Origin: Acinetobacter sp. ANC 4178
Lineage (GTDB): Bacteria; Pseudomonadota; Gammaproteobacteria; Pseudomonadales; Moraxellaceae
NCBI RefSeq assembly: GCF_004331175.1
Contig: NZ_SJOD01000003.1
Coordinates: 186,001 to 250,000 of the forward strand
Direction: 5' to 3'
DNA: 64,000 nucleotides
Numbering within the stretch: position 1 is the stretch's first letter; every line of letters starts with the position of its first letter. The translations under genes and the position numbers were made by a program. Of the stretch, positions 28,007-37,141 are shown in pieces. A model generated the notes under the pieces. It had not been told where the DNA came from, did no database searches, and saw only the letters and a list, made by a program, of their open reading frames with translations.

Positions 28007-29041
28007 ATGAAATCGTTAGCACTGAAAATAAGTATGGCTGTACTCAGCATGATTCCACTTGTAGCCAAAGCTGAATTAATTGTATTGGCCTCTCCGCAAA
28101 ATCATGATGCTTACTATGCAAAAGTGATGGATGATATTTTCGACTTTCACGTCGATTATGCAAAAAAAATTATTAAAAACGGAGACAATGTCGTTGTTCT
28201 AACAGACAAACACCTCTACCCCGACTATGTCAAAGCCTTGGGCAAAAAGCATGTCGCTATTGCACCGATGCAGGACATTTGGATGCGCGATTTCAGCAGT
28301 GCTAATCCTGCTCAACCCATCATGTTTCGCTACACTGCCGCAGGGCAAGGTGGAGGAAAGAAAGGACAAGCCATTTCAGATGAAGTGCAAGACCAGTTTA
28401 AATCCTATAGCCAGAAAGTGGGTTTACAGTTTACTCAAAGTAAGCTGCTGAACGATGGCGGCAATTGGGTTGAAGACGGTTATGGCAATGTCGTACTGAG
28501 CACCAAATTTTTAACCGACAATAAGCTCACCGAGAATGAAGCCCGTAAGCAATTAATGGCATTAACAGGTGCAAAGCAGATTGCCTTTATTGAAGCCGAT
28601 GAACAAGGTGGCTTGGAACATGCAGATGGTGTGGTCAGTTTTGTCGATCAAAATACTTTGGTGATTAATACCTACCCTGAAGATCCTGACTATGCCAAAC
28701 AACTTAAAGCGGATTTAAAGCGCGGCATTCCGAATCTTAAAATTCATGAAATCATTACCCCTTATGATGGCAGTGAAATCTACGATGAAAAATTTGGTTC
28801 TGCATGTGGCTTATACACCAACATGCTGGTCACACCTGAACGGATTTACTTCCCACAGTTTGGCATTAAACAAGATACTGTCGCTTTACAACAAATTCGG
28901 AGCATGACGAAACGTACTGTTGTTCCAGTACAATCTTCCAATGTGTGCCATATGGGCGGCGGCGTACGTTGTATGTCTTGGCAAGTTCGTGGCAAAAATG
29001 CGGAATTATTGTTAAATTATTTAAACAAAATCAATCAATAG
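28007..29041 (+). CDS. Exported agmatine-deiminase / peptidyl-arginine deiminase family protein
   Basis: A 344-residue guanidino-group-modifying enzyme. The catalytic cysteine motif is present near the C-terminus (NVCHMGGGVRCMSWQVRG), with WMRDFSSANP near residue 95 and EHADGVVSF in the middle supplying the Asp and His positions. The protein starts with a standard signal peptide (MKSLALKISMAVLSMIPLVAKA), so ATG 28007 is preferred over ATG 27971, which lacks a ribosome binding site. Ordinary agmatine deiminases (AguA) are cytosolic; export suggests action on periplasmic or external agmatine, arginine or protein arginines. No aguB neighbour. Confidence 0.85.
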   Translation: MKSLALKISMAVLSMIPLVAKAELIVLASPQNHDAYYAKVMDDIFDFHVDYAKKIIKNGDNVVVLTDKHLYPDYVKALGKKHVAIAPMQDIWMRDFSSANPAQPIMFRYTAAGQGGGKKGQAISDEVQDQFKSYSQKVGLQFTQSKLLNDGGNWVEDGYGNVVLSTKFLTDNKLTENEARKQLMALTGAKQIAFIEADEQGGLEHADGVVSFVDQNTLVINTYPEDPDYAKQLKADLKRGIPNLKIHEIITPYDGSEIYDEKFGSACGLYTNMLVTPERIYFPQFGIKQDTVALQQIRSMTKRTVVPVQSSNVCHMGGGVRCMSWQVRGKNAELLLNYLNKINQ

Positions 29042-29070
29042 AACATTCATTGGTTTTTATCTTTATGATC

Positions 29071-29098
29071 AAAAAAGGAGAAAGCTTTGCTTTCTCCT
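29071..29098 (-). terminator. Rho-independent terminator of the leftward SDR gene
   Basis: Reading leftward, AGGAGAAAGC / GCTTTCTCCT with a 3-base loop, followed by six T. Confidence 0.88.
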
Positions 29099-29110
29099 AT
29101 GCTTCCCAAT

Positions 29111-29917
29111 TTACTTTACTTTCGCTTTACGAATCATACGATACAGTGCGCTTGGCGATAAACGTGAAACCAGCACGCCTAATTTTTCTTTACGCCCACC
29201 AATCACAATATATTCATCGCCTTGCATCAATGCTTTGACCGAGTATTGTGCAAATTCATCTGCTTCTAGACCATTGGCGGTTGCTTCATTATCAAAACCT
29301 TGTGCCTGACCCGCTCCATTTAAAGCATTAATCGATACATTAGTTTTTACAAAACCAGGAAAAACTACCGAAACATCTACCCCATCCTCTGCCACTTCTG
29401 CTCTTAAACTATTGGCCCACATGTGAATTGCCGCTTTTGCCGCAGAATACGACGCACGATATTGCGTACCTAATAATCCTGCAATACTCGAAACAAATAC
29501 CACTCGACCAGACTTTTGCTTTAAGAAAGTCGGCAATACCGTCTTGGTCAAAAATACCTGCGAGAAATAATCCACTTCCATAATGGTGCGTTCAGTTTGC
29601 ATGGTGGTTTCAGTAATCAGGGCACGCTGACTTAAACCCGCATTATTGATCAACCAGTCAATACGTCCTTTGACCGCCAAGACTTGTTCATATGCATGTA
29701 AGACTTGAGCTTCATTGGTAATATCTGCACAAATTGAAAGATGTAAATCTGGATTTAACAATCCAACACGTACCTTTTCCAATTCATCAATGCGACGGGC
29801 AGTCAGCACCACATGTGCGCCTTGTAATGCACATTCCTGCGCCAAGGCTTTACCTAAACCTGAAGATGCTCCAGTAATCCATACCACTTTATTTTCTAAA
29901 CTGTCTAGCTTGGCCAT
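29111..29917 (-). CDS. SDR family NAD(P)-dependent oxidoreductase
   Basis: A 268-residue classical short-chain dehydrogenase. The cofactor loop is ITGASSGLG (residues 14-22), NNAG is at about residue 90, the catalytic Ser is in FVSSIAGLLG, and YSAAK is near residue 155. The basic C-terminal extension (YRMIRKAKVK) and overall pattern resemble DHRS7-like membrane-associated members. It is 33 bases downstream of an unknown gene on the same strand and probably shares its transcript. Substrate unknown. Confidence 0.9.
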   Translation of the reverse strand: MAKLDSLENKVVWITGASSGLGKALAQECALQGAHVVLTARRIDELEKVRVGLLNPDLHLSICADITNEAQVLHAYEQVLAVKGRIDWLINNAGLSQRALITETTMQTERTIMEVDYFSQVFLTKTVLPTFLKQKSGRVVFVSSIAGLLGTQYRASYSAAKAAIHMWANSLRAEVAEDGVDVSVVFPGFVKTNVSINALNGAGQAQGFDNEATANGLEADEFAQYSVKALMQGDEYIVIGGRKEKLGVLVSRLSPSALYRMIRKAKVK

Positions 29918-29950
29918 TGTTGTCTACCCTGATTCGATTACGGCAATTGC

Positions 29951-30613
29951 CTAATTGTTGGTTGAATTTCCTAAAAAAACAAGAAAATGATTGAAATAAT
30001 GACTCATGGTTTTCGCATCATATTGCGTGCCCAATTTATCAAAACGCTTATAGCCCATTTGTGTCGTGACATGAATAACCCCGTTTAAGGTTTTATCCAC
30101 CACCAGATTAAATTTCAGCATTTTTTTCGGAATCCGAATTAAATGCGTCACCCCCTGATCCACAATTTGAGTAAATGCCTGTAAAGCAGGAATCACTGCG
30201 GCATTATTACCTTGTTGCATTTCTTCGGCAGAATGAAGCAGTTCCTTCACATTTTCAGAATCAACTGGATAGGACAAATAAAATTCACCCTCTTTTTGAT
30301 ACATCAGTTCATGCAGATAATTCACCATTGGCAGCAAACGTTCATTGCCAAAAAGTGACACCGACCACGGCATATATTTACGTGTGGTTTCCATAATATG
30401 CTGAATCACTTTGGCAGATTCGTTGTCTCCCGAATGCGAAATGCGGGTGATCTCACCAAAAACTTGATCAATCACTTCATAGGAAATATCTGCCAGCACC
30501 TCACCTAATGCTTTAGCCAAACTCTCGGTTTGGCCTTGATTGAGTTGTTGATGAATATCCTGAAAACGTTGATGGGTTTCTGATTTCAACTTAAGTGAAA
30601 TAACATAACTCAT
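29951..30613 (-). CDS. Conserved hypothetical protein, 220 residues
   Basis: I do not recognise a domain. The protein is soluble, has no signal peptide or membrane helix, and is mostly helical (ETHQRFQDIHQQLNQGQTESLAKALGEVLADISYEVIDQVFGEI). The second half has a beta segment around residues 165-190 (RIPKKMLKFNLVVDKTLNGVIHVTTQMGYKRFD). Base composition and codon use match the neighbours, so it is likely a long-standing gene of the genus. It precedes the SDR gene by 33 bases, which suggests one pathway. It diverges from valS. Confidence 0.75.
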   Translation of the reverse strand: MSYVISLKLKSETHQRFQDIHQQLNQGQTESLAKALGEVLADISYEVIDQVFGEITRISHSGDNESAKVIQHIMETTRKYMPWSVSLFGNERLLPMVNYLHELMYQKEGEFYLSYPVDSENVKELLHSAEEMQQGNNAAVIPALQAFTQIVDQGVTHLIRIPKKMLKFNLVVDKTLNGVIHVTTQMGYKRFDKLGTQYDAKTMSHYFNHFLVFLGNSTNN

Positions 30614-30794
30614 TCTATTTTTTCCTTTTTATCAAGTCCTAGGATCTTATGCGCAGTCGATATACAGACTTCATCATAAAACCTCTCACTTGCTATGACA
30701 ATTGCAGAAACAAAGCATTTGACGAACATCCCAAAGCCGTTATTTTTTGCTACACTAGGTGCAATTTTTTATTCACTTTTTATCTATTCTGACT

Positions 30795-33689
30795 ATGACT
30801 GATTCTGCGCAAAACATTGCTACGACTTACGATCCGACTGAGATCGAGAAAAAATGGTACCAAACTTGGGAAGAACGTGGCTATTTCAAGCCCTCTGAAA
30901 AAGGTGAGTCATTTTGTATCATGATTCCGCCACCAAACGTCACTGGCAGTTTGCATATGGGTCATGGTTTTAACAATGCCATTATGGATGCCTTAACACG
31001 CTACAACCGTATGTCAGGCAAAAACACCTTATGGCAACCGGGTACAGACCATGCAGGGATTGCCACACAAATGGTGGTTGAGCGTCAGTTGGGTGCTCAA
31101 GGTGTGAGCCGTCATGACCTCGGCCGTGAAAAATTCATTGAAAAAATTTGGGAATGGAAAGAGCAATCAGGCAACACCATTACCCGTCAAATCCGTCGTT
31201 TAGGTTCATCGGTAGATTGGTCGCGTGAACGCTTTACCATGGATGAAGGTTTATCCAATGCCGTGAAAGAAGTGTTCGTTAAACTGCACGAAGACGGCTT
31301 GATCTACCGTGGCAAACGTCTGGTGAACTGGGATCCAAAACTACAAACTGCGCTTTCTGACCTCGAAGTTGAGTCGGATAAAGAAGAAGCAGGTTCATTG
31401 TGGCACTTCAAATACTTCTTTGAAGATAAAAACCTACGTACCCATGACGGCAAAGACCACATTGTTGTAGCAACCACACGTCCTGAAACATTACTGGGCG
31501 ATACTGCTGTTGCTGTTGCACTAGATGATGAGCGCTATACGCACCTCGTTGGTCAGAACATCATTCTGCCAATTACAGGCCGTGCTGTTCCAATCGTTAA
31601 AGATGAATATGTCGATAAAGAATTCGGTACAGGCTGTGTGAAAATCACTCCTGCGCACGACTTTAACGACTATGAAGTCGGTAAGCGTTGTGAACTCCCA
31701 ATCATCAACATCTTCAATAAAAATGCAGAAGTGTTGGCTGAGTTTGAATACATCGCGAAAGCGGGCGAACAAATTTCTAAAACCATTGCTGCACCTGCGG
31801 ACTATATTGGTTTAGAGCGTTTTGAAGCACGTAAAAAGCTGGTTGAACAAGCAGAGGCTGAAGGTTGGTTAGATCAAATTCAACCGTACACACTTAAACC
31901 ACCTCGCGGTGACCGTTCAGGTGTGATCGTTGAGCCATTATTGACGGATCAATGGTATGTGAAAATTGAACCATTGGCGCAACCTGCCATTGAAGCGGTT
32001 CAAGATGGACGCATCAAGTTTGTTCCTGAACAGTACAGCAACATGTACATGGCGTGGATGAACAACATCCAAGACTGGTGTATCTCTCGACAACTTTGGT
32101 GGGGTCACCGTATTCCCGCTTGGTACGATGCCGAAGGTAACATCTATGTGGGTCGTGACGAAGCTGAAGTGCGTGCCAAAAACAACATCCCTGCTGATGT
32201 TGCGCTTAGCCAAGACGAAGACGTACTGGATACTTGGTTCTCTTCTGCACTTTGGACTTTCTCAACCCTTGGTTGGACTGGCGATGCCAAGAAAGATGCG
32301 GAAAACTATTTCCTCAATACTTTCCACCCAACTGATGTGTTAGTGACTGGTTTTGACATCATCTTCTTCTGGGTTGCTCGTATGATTATGTTTACGATGC
32401 ACTTCATGAAAAATGAAGATGGTACGCCACAAGTTCCGTTTAAAACGGTCTATGTACACGGTTTAGTTCGTGATGGCGAAGGTCAAAAAATGTCGAAGTC
32501 TAAGGGCAACGTGCTTGATCCTTTAGACCTCATTGACGGTGTAGACCTTGAGACTTTGGTACAGAAACGTACTACAGGTCTAATGAACCCGAAACAAGCG
32601 GCGAAGATTGAGAAATCAACCCGTAAAGAGTTCCCAGAAGGCATTCAAGCCTATGGTACGGACGCAGTTCGTTTCACCTTCTGTGCACTTGCCAACACCG
32701 GTCGTGACATTAAGTTCGATATGAAACGTGTTGAAGGTTACCGTAACTTTGCCAACAAAATCTGGAACGCAACCCGTTTCGTGATGATGAACTGTGAAAA
32801 TCAAGAAATTGGTAGCGAAGTTCGTCAAGACCTTTGGGAATTGCCTGAACAGTGGATCGTAAGCCGTCTACAAAAAGCAGAAGCTGCGGTACAACAAGCC
32901 TTTGCAACTTATCGTTTAGACTTGGCTGCACAAGCGATTTACGAGTTCATTTGGAATGAATACTGTGACTGGTATGTCGAACTGACAAAACCTGTTCTGA
33001 ATGATGAAAACGTATCGGTTGAGCGTAAAGCTGAAGTTCGTCGTGTACTCCTTGCTGTAATGGAAGCATCTTTACGTCTTGCACATCCGCTTATGCCGTA
33101 TTTGACTGAAGAAATTTGGCAGACACTTGCACCGAAACTCGGTATTTCTGGCGAAACTATTATGTTGGCGCAATACCCTGTTGCCAACCCTGAGCGTGTA
33201 AACGAACAGGCTGAAGCGGATATGCAATGGCTTCAAGGTTTGATTGGTGCAGTACGTAACATCCGTGGTGAAATGGGCTTGGGTAATGCACGTTTATTAC
33301 CAGTTCTTCTACAAAACACGACGGAAGCTGAGAAAGCTCAAATCACGCGTATTGAAACGTTGTTTAAAGCTTTGGCGAAAGTAGAAAGCATTACGTTCTT
33401 GGCTGACGGTGAGCAACCGCCATTGTCTTCTTCTTCTGTTGTAGGCCATGCGTCCGTCTTTGTTCCAATGAAGGGCTTAATTGACCCAAAAGCGGAATTA
33501 GGTCGTCTACAGAAAGACTTAGACAAGGTTCAAAAGCAACATAATCAAATTGCGACTAAACTAGGCAATGAAGGTTTTGTAGCGAAAGCACCTGCGGCTG
33601 TGGTTGAAGGTGAAAAAGTGAAACTTGCTGAATTTGCTGACCAGTTAGTGAAGATTAAAGCGAATATGGAGCAAATTGCAGCGCTTTGA
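30795..33689 (+). CDS. valS: Valyl-tRNA synthetase
   Basis: A 964-residue class I synthetase charging tRNA-Val. It shows the HIGH-type motif in [14 protein letters not shown] (about residue 45), the editing domain (about 200-340, with [15 protein letters not shown]), the [11 protein letters not shown] motif near residue 560, an anticodon-binding domain with ...[15 protein letters not shown], and a C-terminal coiled coil (from about residue 890). ATG 30795 gives the standard N-terminus; the in-frame start 36 bases upstream lies in an untranslated-looking stretch. No strong ribosome binding site is visible. Confidence 0.98.
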   Translation: MTDSAQNIATTYDPTEIEKKWYQTWEERGYFKPSEKGESFCIMIPPPNVTGSLHMGHGFNNAIMDALTRYNRMSGKNTLWQPGTDHAGIATQMVVERQLGAQGVSRHDLGREKFIEKIWEWKEQSGNTITRQIRRLGSSVDWSRERFTMDEGLSNAVKEVFVKLHEDGLIYRGKRLVNWDPKLQTALSDLEVESDKEEAGSLWHFKYFFEDKNLRTHDGKDHIVVATTRPETLLGDTAVAVALDDERYTHLVGQNIILPITGRAVPIVKDEYVDKEFGTGCVKITPAHDFNDYEVGKRCELPIINIFNKNAEVLAEFEYIAKAGEQISKTIAAPADYIGLERFEARKKLVEQAEAEGWLDQIQPYTLKPPRGDRSGVIVEPLLTDQWYVKIEPLAQPAIEAVQDGRIKFVPEQYSNMYMAWMNNIQDWCISRQLWWGHRIPAWYDAEGNIYVGRDEAEVRAKNNIPADVALSQDEDVLDTWFSSALWTFSTLGWTGDAKKDAENYFLNTFHPTDVLVTGFDIIFFWVARMIMFTMHFMKNEDGTPQVPFKTVYVHGLVRDGEGQKMSKSKGNVLDPLDLIDGVDLETLVQKRTTGLMNPKQAAKIEKSTRKEFPEGIQAYGTDAVRFTFCALANTGRDIKFDMKRVEGYRNFANKIWNATRFVMMNCENQEIGSEVRQDLWELPEQWIVSRLQKAEAAVQQAFATYRLDLAAQAIYEFIWNEYCDWYVELTKPVLNDENVSVERKAEVRRVLLAVMEASLRLAHPLMPYLTEEIWQTLAPKLGISGETIMLAQYPVANPERVNEQAEADMQWLQGLIGAVRNIRGEMGLGNARLLPVLLQNTTEAEKAQITRIETLFKALAKVESITFLADGEQPPLSSSSVVGHASVFVPMKGLIDPKAELGRLQKDLDKVQKQHNQIATKLGNEGFVAKAPAAVVEGEKVKLAEFADQLVKIKANMEQIAAL

Positions 33690-33716
33690 TACTGTAATCT
33701 GACTACTATTCAATCT

Positions 33717-33748
33717 AAAATCCTCTTCAACTTTGAAGGGGATTTTTT
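33717..33748 (+). terminator. valS terminator containing the next gene's ribosome binding site
   Basis: Thirteen-base arms (33717-33729 and 33734-33746, one G-T pair) enclose a 4-base loop and run into T residues. The 3' arm includes GAAGGGG at 33735-33741, which is also the Shine-Dalgarno of the gene whose ATG is at 33749. Confidence 0.88.
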
Positions 33749-34861
33749 ATGTATCCAATAATTGGACATCATATTTTTTTATTTTTATTAGGAATACTTT
33801 TATTCTTTACAGTGAACTTTATAGGTAAATATTCAAAAGGATTTGGGTATGCAGAAATTAAATTTGATATTCATAGTGATGAACTAGTAGGGTTTAATTT
33901 CATTCTTAGAATACTCACACCCGTAGTTTTTACTATTCTTGTTTCCTCAGTACTTTTTTACTTCAAATGGGACTATTTAGTGACCAATATCTACTTGCTA
34001 GTAGCCTACAGTTTTGTATTTCGAGCACTTTGGAACTTAGCACATAATCGCACTAAGTTAATAAATTGGTATGCACAAATTGGATATGCCTCTATTGCAA
34101 TAGCAGCTACATATTTAGCTTATAAATATTTAATTTTACCGAAAACACCTCTTTTTCCCGATTTAGAGACTATTGCTAATGAGCTATGGATTATAATTTT
34201 TTTGTTTTTATATAAGATCTTTAATGAAATTAAGTTTGAACCCAGATTCAAGAAAAAAAGAGTTGATAGTTATATTGAAAACCGTTTATCTGTATTTAAA
34301 AATAAATATGAAAACATCATTGATGTGACAATAGACAAAGAGCTTAAAAATTTTAAGAATAAAGCTAATAGCTATCTAATTGATCAAAAAAACTTAGAGA
34401 ATTTTAAGTTTTTAAGACATACTTCACTAATGCCTTTTGATTGCATTTTTAAATTTTTTATAAAAGATATAATTTTTTCTATTATGATTAATGAAGATTT
34501 TAATAGACCATTTATTTTTAGAAAATTAGAAAAAATATTGTGTAAAGTATCAGGTAAACGTTATACACAAGGTATTATGCAAGTTTCATCGACCATCCCT
34601 TTATCTGATGAGGAAAGCATCAAATTAGCAATCCATAAAATTTTTGAAGATGCATATAACTGCTTTCTTGAAGAAACTGTTTATCTATCAGAGTCCCTAT
34701 TGGTGACTTATATTGGGCGAAACTATAATCCATGTGATGACTATATCAGTTCAGTTGACGATATATATAACATTATTAAAAATGAAAAATCTGGTGAGCT
34801 ACAGATTTTTATTAATGACCACACATTAATAGGTTTAGATTCATCATTTAATCTTGAATAA
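33749..34861 (+). CDS. AT-rich multi-span membrane protein of unknown function
   Basis: A 370-residue protein I cannot assign. About five membrane helices fill residues 5-155 (HIFLFLLGILLFFTVNFI, ILTPVVFTILVSSVLFYF, LVTNIYLLVAYSFVFRALW, IGYASIAIAATYLAYKYLIL, LWIIIFLFLYKIF). The rest is a cytoplasmic, lysine-rich domain. IMINEDFNRPFIF (about 245-257) and YTQGIMQVS (272-280) faintly recall the ED...F and TQQ motifs of GT51 transglycosylases, but this is weak. The DNA is far more AT-rich than its neighbours, a sign of transfer. Its ribosome binding site lies in the valS terminator. Confidence 0.8.
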   Translation: MYPIIGHHIFLFLLGILLFFTVNFIGKYSKGFGYAEIKFDIHSDELVGFNFILRILTPVVFTILVSSVLFYFKWDYLVTNIYLLVAYSFVFRALWNLAHNRTKLINWYAQIGYASIAIAATYLAYKYLILPKTPLFPDLETIANELWIIIFLFLYKIFNEIKFEPRFKKKRVDSYIENRLSVFKNKYENIIDVTIDKELKNFKNKANSYLIDQKNLENFKFLRHTSLMPFDCIFKFFIKDIIFSIMINEDFNRPFIFRKLEKILCKVSGKRYTQGIMQVSSTIPLSDEESIKLAIHKIFEDAYNCFLEETVYLSESLLVTYIGRNYNPCDDYISSVDDIYNIIKNEKSGELQIFINDHTLIGLDSSFNLE

Positions 34862-34865
34862 TTTT

Positions 34866-34975
34866 TCCTCATCCCCCTATCACATAGGGAGAGGGAGCAT
34901 CATCTGACCTAAAGATTACGCATGAATTTAACAATGGATGTTCCCTCTCCTTTTAGGAGAGGGTTAGGGAGAGGT
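34866..34975 (+). repeat. GC-rich palindromic element, copy 1
   Basis: About 110 bases with complementary ends: a CCTC...CCCC-type left end, TAGGGAGAGGGAGCA, an AT-rich centre, TTCCCTCTCCTTTT, then AGGAGAGGGTTAGGG and AGAGGT. It is a direct copy of the element at 35353-35465. The DUF559 gene between them ends inside this copy. Confidence 0.85.
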
Positions 34976-35332
34976 CTGTTTTAGTTCAGAACATCTCATC
35001 CACAAATCCTCCAACACCACATCCGTCCGATTCAACACGTCATGATTCCAATACCTCACCACTCTCAAATCCAAAGCCTCTAAAAACCTTGTCCTTTCAG
35101 CATCATATTCAATCGCATCGTCTGTGCCATGCTGACTACCATCTAGCTCAATCACCAAACCCAACTCATGACAGTAAAAATCTACAATATAGGGTGCAAT
35201 CACATACTGTCTGCGAAATTTAAGATTCATAAATCGTTTAGCACGAAGTAGTTGCCACATGAGGTGTTCTGCATCTGTAGCATTGCTTCGCATAGTTTTA
35301 GCGAATTCTAATAATTGTGGGTCTAGTTTCAT
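34964..35332 (-). CDS. DUF559 (Vsr-like endonuclease fold) protein
   Basis: A 122-residue protein of the DUF559 family, whose fold belongs to the PD-(D/E)XK/very-short-patch-repair nucleases. Visible are ATDAEHLMWQLLRAKRFMNLKFRRQYVIAPYIVDFYCHELGLVIELDGSQH (the IVDFYC...VIELDGSQH core with D and E-x-D positions) and LRVVRYWNHDVL. The stop codon and last codons come from the flanking repeat. No methyltransferase is near, so it is not part of a visible restriction system. Function of the family is unknown. Confidence 0.9.
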   Translation of the reverse strand: MKLDPQLLEFAKTMRSNATDAEHLMWQLLRAKRFMNLKFRRQYVIAPYIVDFYCHELGLVIELDGSQHGTDDAIEYDAERTRFLEALDLRVVRYWNHDVLNRTDVVLEDLWMRCSELKQTSP

Positions 35333-35352
35333 TTTTTATTTTCCATTTTAAT

Positions 35353-35465
35353 TACCCTCACCCCAGCCCTCTCCCATAGGGAGAGGGAGCAATCATTTGA
35401 TTTCATGCCTATGTGAACTTCTCAATGGAGTTCCCTCTCCTTTCAGGAGAGGGTTAGGGAGAGGT
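35353..35465 (+). repeat. GC-rich palindromic element, copy 2
   Basis: Direct copy of the element at 34866-34975, located 20 bases upstream of the DUF559 start codon and 12 bases from the J-domain gene stop. Left end CCCTCACCCCAGCCCTCTCC is nearly the reverse complement of the right end GGAGAGGGTTAGGGAGAGG, so the whole unit can fold as one long hairpin. Confidence 0.88.
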
Positions 35466-35477
35466 TCTTTTAAAAAC

Positions 35478-36506
35478 TTACAATACCCCATGCCCCAATA
35501 ACATCTCTACCCCACTCACCTTTTTCATATGCTTTAAACGTTCTTTTTCCCACTTCACCTGCTGTTTTAACTCAGCAGTATCCTTATCTATCACCTTATA
35601 CACATCACTCATTTTGAGCTTTTTAGTGTTGATATGACTGCTCAAGTGAAAAGACGCAAAGATCTCCTCTAACTGACTTTGCAAATTCTGACTTTGCGCT
35701 TCCAAAGACAACTGGTAAAACTTGACTTGCTCAGAGCTTAAAGCTTTTGAGCTTAAGCCTTTATTGGTTTCTAGCTGTAACTGAAGTTTCAGTAAGTAAA
35801 ATAAATCCTGCGCTGCATAAGCTTCATTGACCTTCTGCAAAAGTTCAGTTTTTTCTAATTTCTTCACTTCATCAGGTTCACGGTCAGGGTGAATCATCGC
35901 GGTAATTTTTAAATACACGGTTTTCAGCGACTGCGCTGCCATTTTGGCTGCTTGCTCACGTTTTTCTTGTTGTTTTAACTGCTTGGCACGTTCTCGCTCT
36001 GCTTCATACTGGGCAGAATCATATTCATAATTTTCCCAGTCTACATCTACGTTTTGTTCTACCGTTTCAGCGTGGTCATGATTTTGTATTGAGTTTGCTT
36101 TGGCTTTCTTCGCGTGTAGATGCTCTGCATGCTGCATATAGAAAGTATCAATTTTATCTACCTGCTCTTGTTGCGCGGAAGTTAGCCTCTGAGATTTTTT
36201 CAACATCTTGGCTAAAGCGGCTATTTGGGTGTCAATCTGCACCAAATCTGCTTTGCTAAAAGCATCACTGGCTAAGTGATTCCACAAGCTATCGAGCTGT
36301 GCAAATAAAACCGTGTGTAACTCGCTATACACAGGTAAAAGCTTACTGCGCGTATAATTTTGAATATCGGCTTGCGCATTTTTCCATGTTGCCAGTTCTT
36401 GTTTTTGTTGTTCAATCTGGTCAATTAAACGATTTAATTTTTTCTGCTGTGGAGACTGTTCAGCCCTGTGCTGTAAGCTGATTTTGAGATCAAAGGACAT
36501 ACTCAT
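35478..36506 (-). CDS. J-domain-like coiled-coil protein
   Basis: A 342-residue soluble, strongly helical protein. Residues 20-120 and 165-190 are charged coiled coils. A degenerate J-domain is visible at about residues 194-240 (LKTVYLKITAMIHPDREPDEVKKLEKTELLQKVNEAYAAQDLFYLLKLQ): it keeps the HPD triad needed to stimulate DnaK, but the surrounding helices differ from DnaJ, and there is no Gly/Phe or zinc region. It may recruit DnaK to a particular client. It is divergent from the gltIJKL region. Confidence 0.75.
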   Translation of the reverse strand: MSMSFDLKISLQHRAEQSPQQKKLNRLIDQIEQQKQELATWKNAQADIQNYTRSKLLPVYSELHTVLFAQLDSLWNHLASDAFSKADLVQIDTQIAALAKMLKKSQRLTSAQQEQVDKIDTFYMQHAEHLHAKKAKANSIQNHDHAETVEQNVDVDWENYEYDSAQYEAERERAKQLKQQEKREQAAKMAAQSLKTVYLKITAMIHPDREPDEVKKLEKTELLQKVNEAYAAQDLFYLLKLQLQLETNKGLSSKALSSEQVKFYQLSLEAQSQNLQSQLEEIFASFHLSSHINTKKLKMSDVYKVIDKDTAELKQQVKWEKERLKHMKKVSGVEMLLGHGVL

Positions 36507-36613
36507 TCACACGCTGCAAAATAAAAGCACTATAACAAGATTACCCCGATGATTGAATGTTCATGCCCGATATAGCCCAATCTAAATCTTTGATTCATAT
36601 CAACAGAAATAAA

Positions 36614-36630
36614 TGCACAATCACAGTGCC
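36614..36630. promoter_or_regulatory. NtrC-like site upstream of gltIJKL
   Basis: TGCAC and GTGCC, seven bases apart, match nine of ten defined bases of the NtrC palindrome (TGCAC-N7-GTGCA). A second, weaker half (GGTGC) follows at 36637. It is about 270 bases before the sigma-54-like promoter, farther than usual but possible for an enhancer. Confidence 0.4.
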
Positions 36631-36894
36631 CTGCATGGTGCGACATACAAATAATGGGCTTTAAACAGCATAGTTAAATCGATGCTTTCGCACTTTTCTT
36701 ATCTTTTTAAAGTGGATGGTGAGGTATATATTGGTATGTATATAAGCAACCCTAAAATTTAAAAAATAATTTTAAAATCATTTGGTTATATTCAAATTAA
36801 AAACTTACTATCGATTTATCAATTTGGAATATTCTGACAACGAATTGTTTATTTTTATTAAACACAGTATTTTATTAAATTATGTAATTCTATT

Positions 36895-36912
36895 CAGGCA
36901 TAGATTCTGCTT
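36895..36912 (+). promoter_or_regulatory. Sigma-54-like promoter of gltIJKL
   Basis: AGGCAT...CTGCT has the invariant GG (36897-36898) and GC (36909-36910) with exactly ten bases between, the -24/-12 spacing. Transcription would start near 36922, giving a 220-base leader. The rest of the 635-base gap 36507-37141 is AT-rich with no gene; an ORF extension from 37025 lacks a ribosome binding site. Confidence 0.45.
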
Positions 36913-37141
36913 TGTTCACTCTAAATTTTATTTATTGGCTTTAAATCTGTTTAAAACTTAAAGATTTATCGTTAACAAAGCATCAACAATCTGACCTGCG
37001 CAACTGACTAAAACTCGCGCTAAGATGAAGTTAAACCTGTTTGTTAAACAAGCAGCCAATAATGCAAAAACAAATAAACTGATGGATATTCAGTCAATAA
37101 ATAAAGTGAATGATGAGAACAAAACACAAGGAGTTTTACTT

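Noticed and set aside
34964-35332. Vsr-type repair or restriction-modification gene
   Set aside because: There is no cytosine methyltransferase nearby and the motif pattern is DUF559.
37025-37141. N-terminal extension of gltI from ATG 37025
   Set aside because: It would place 39 residues before the lipoprotein signal, while AAGGAG fits ATG 37142.
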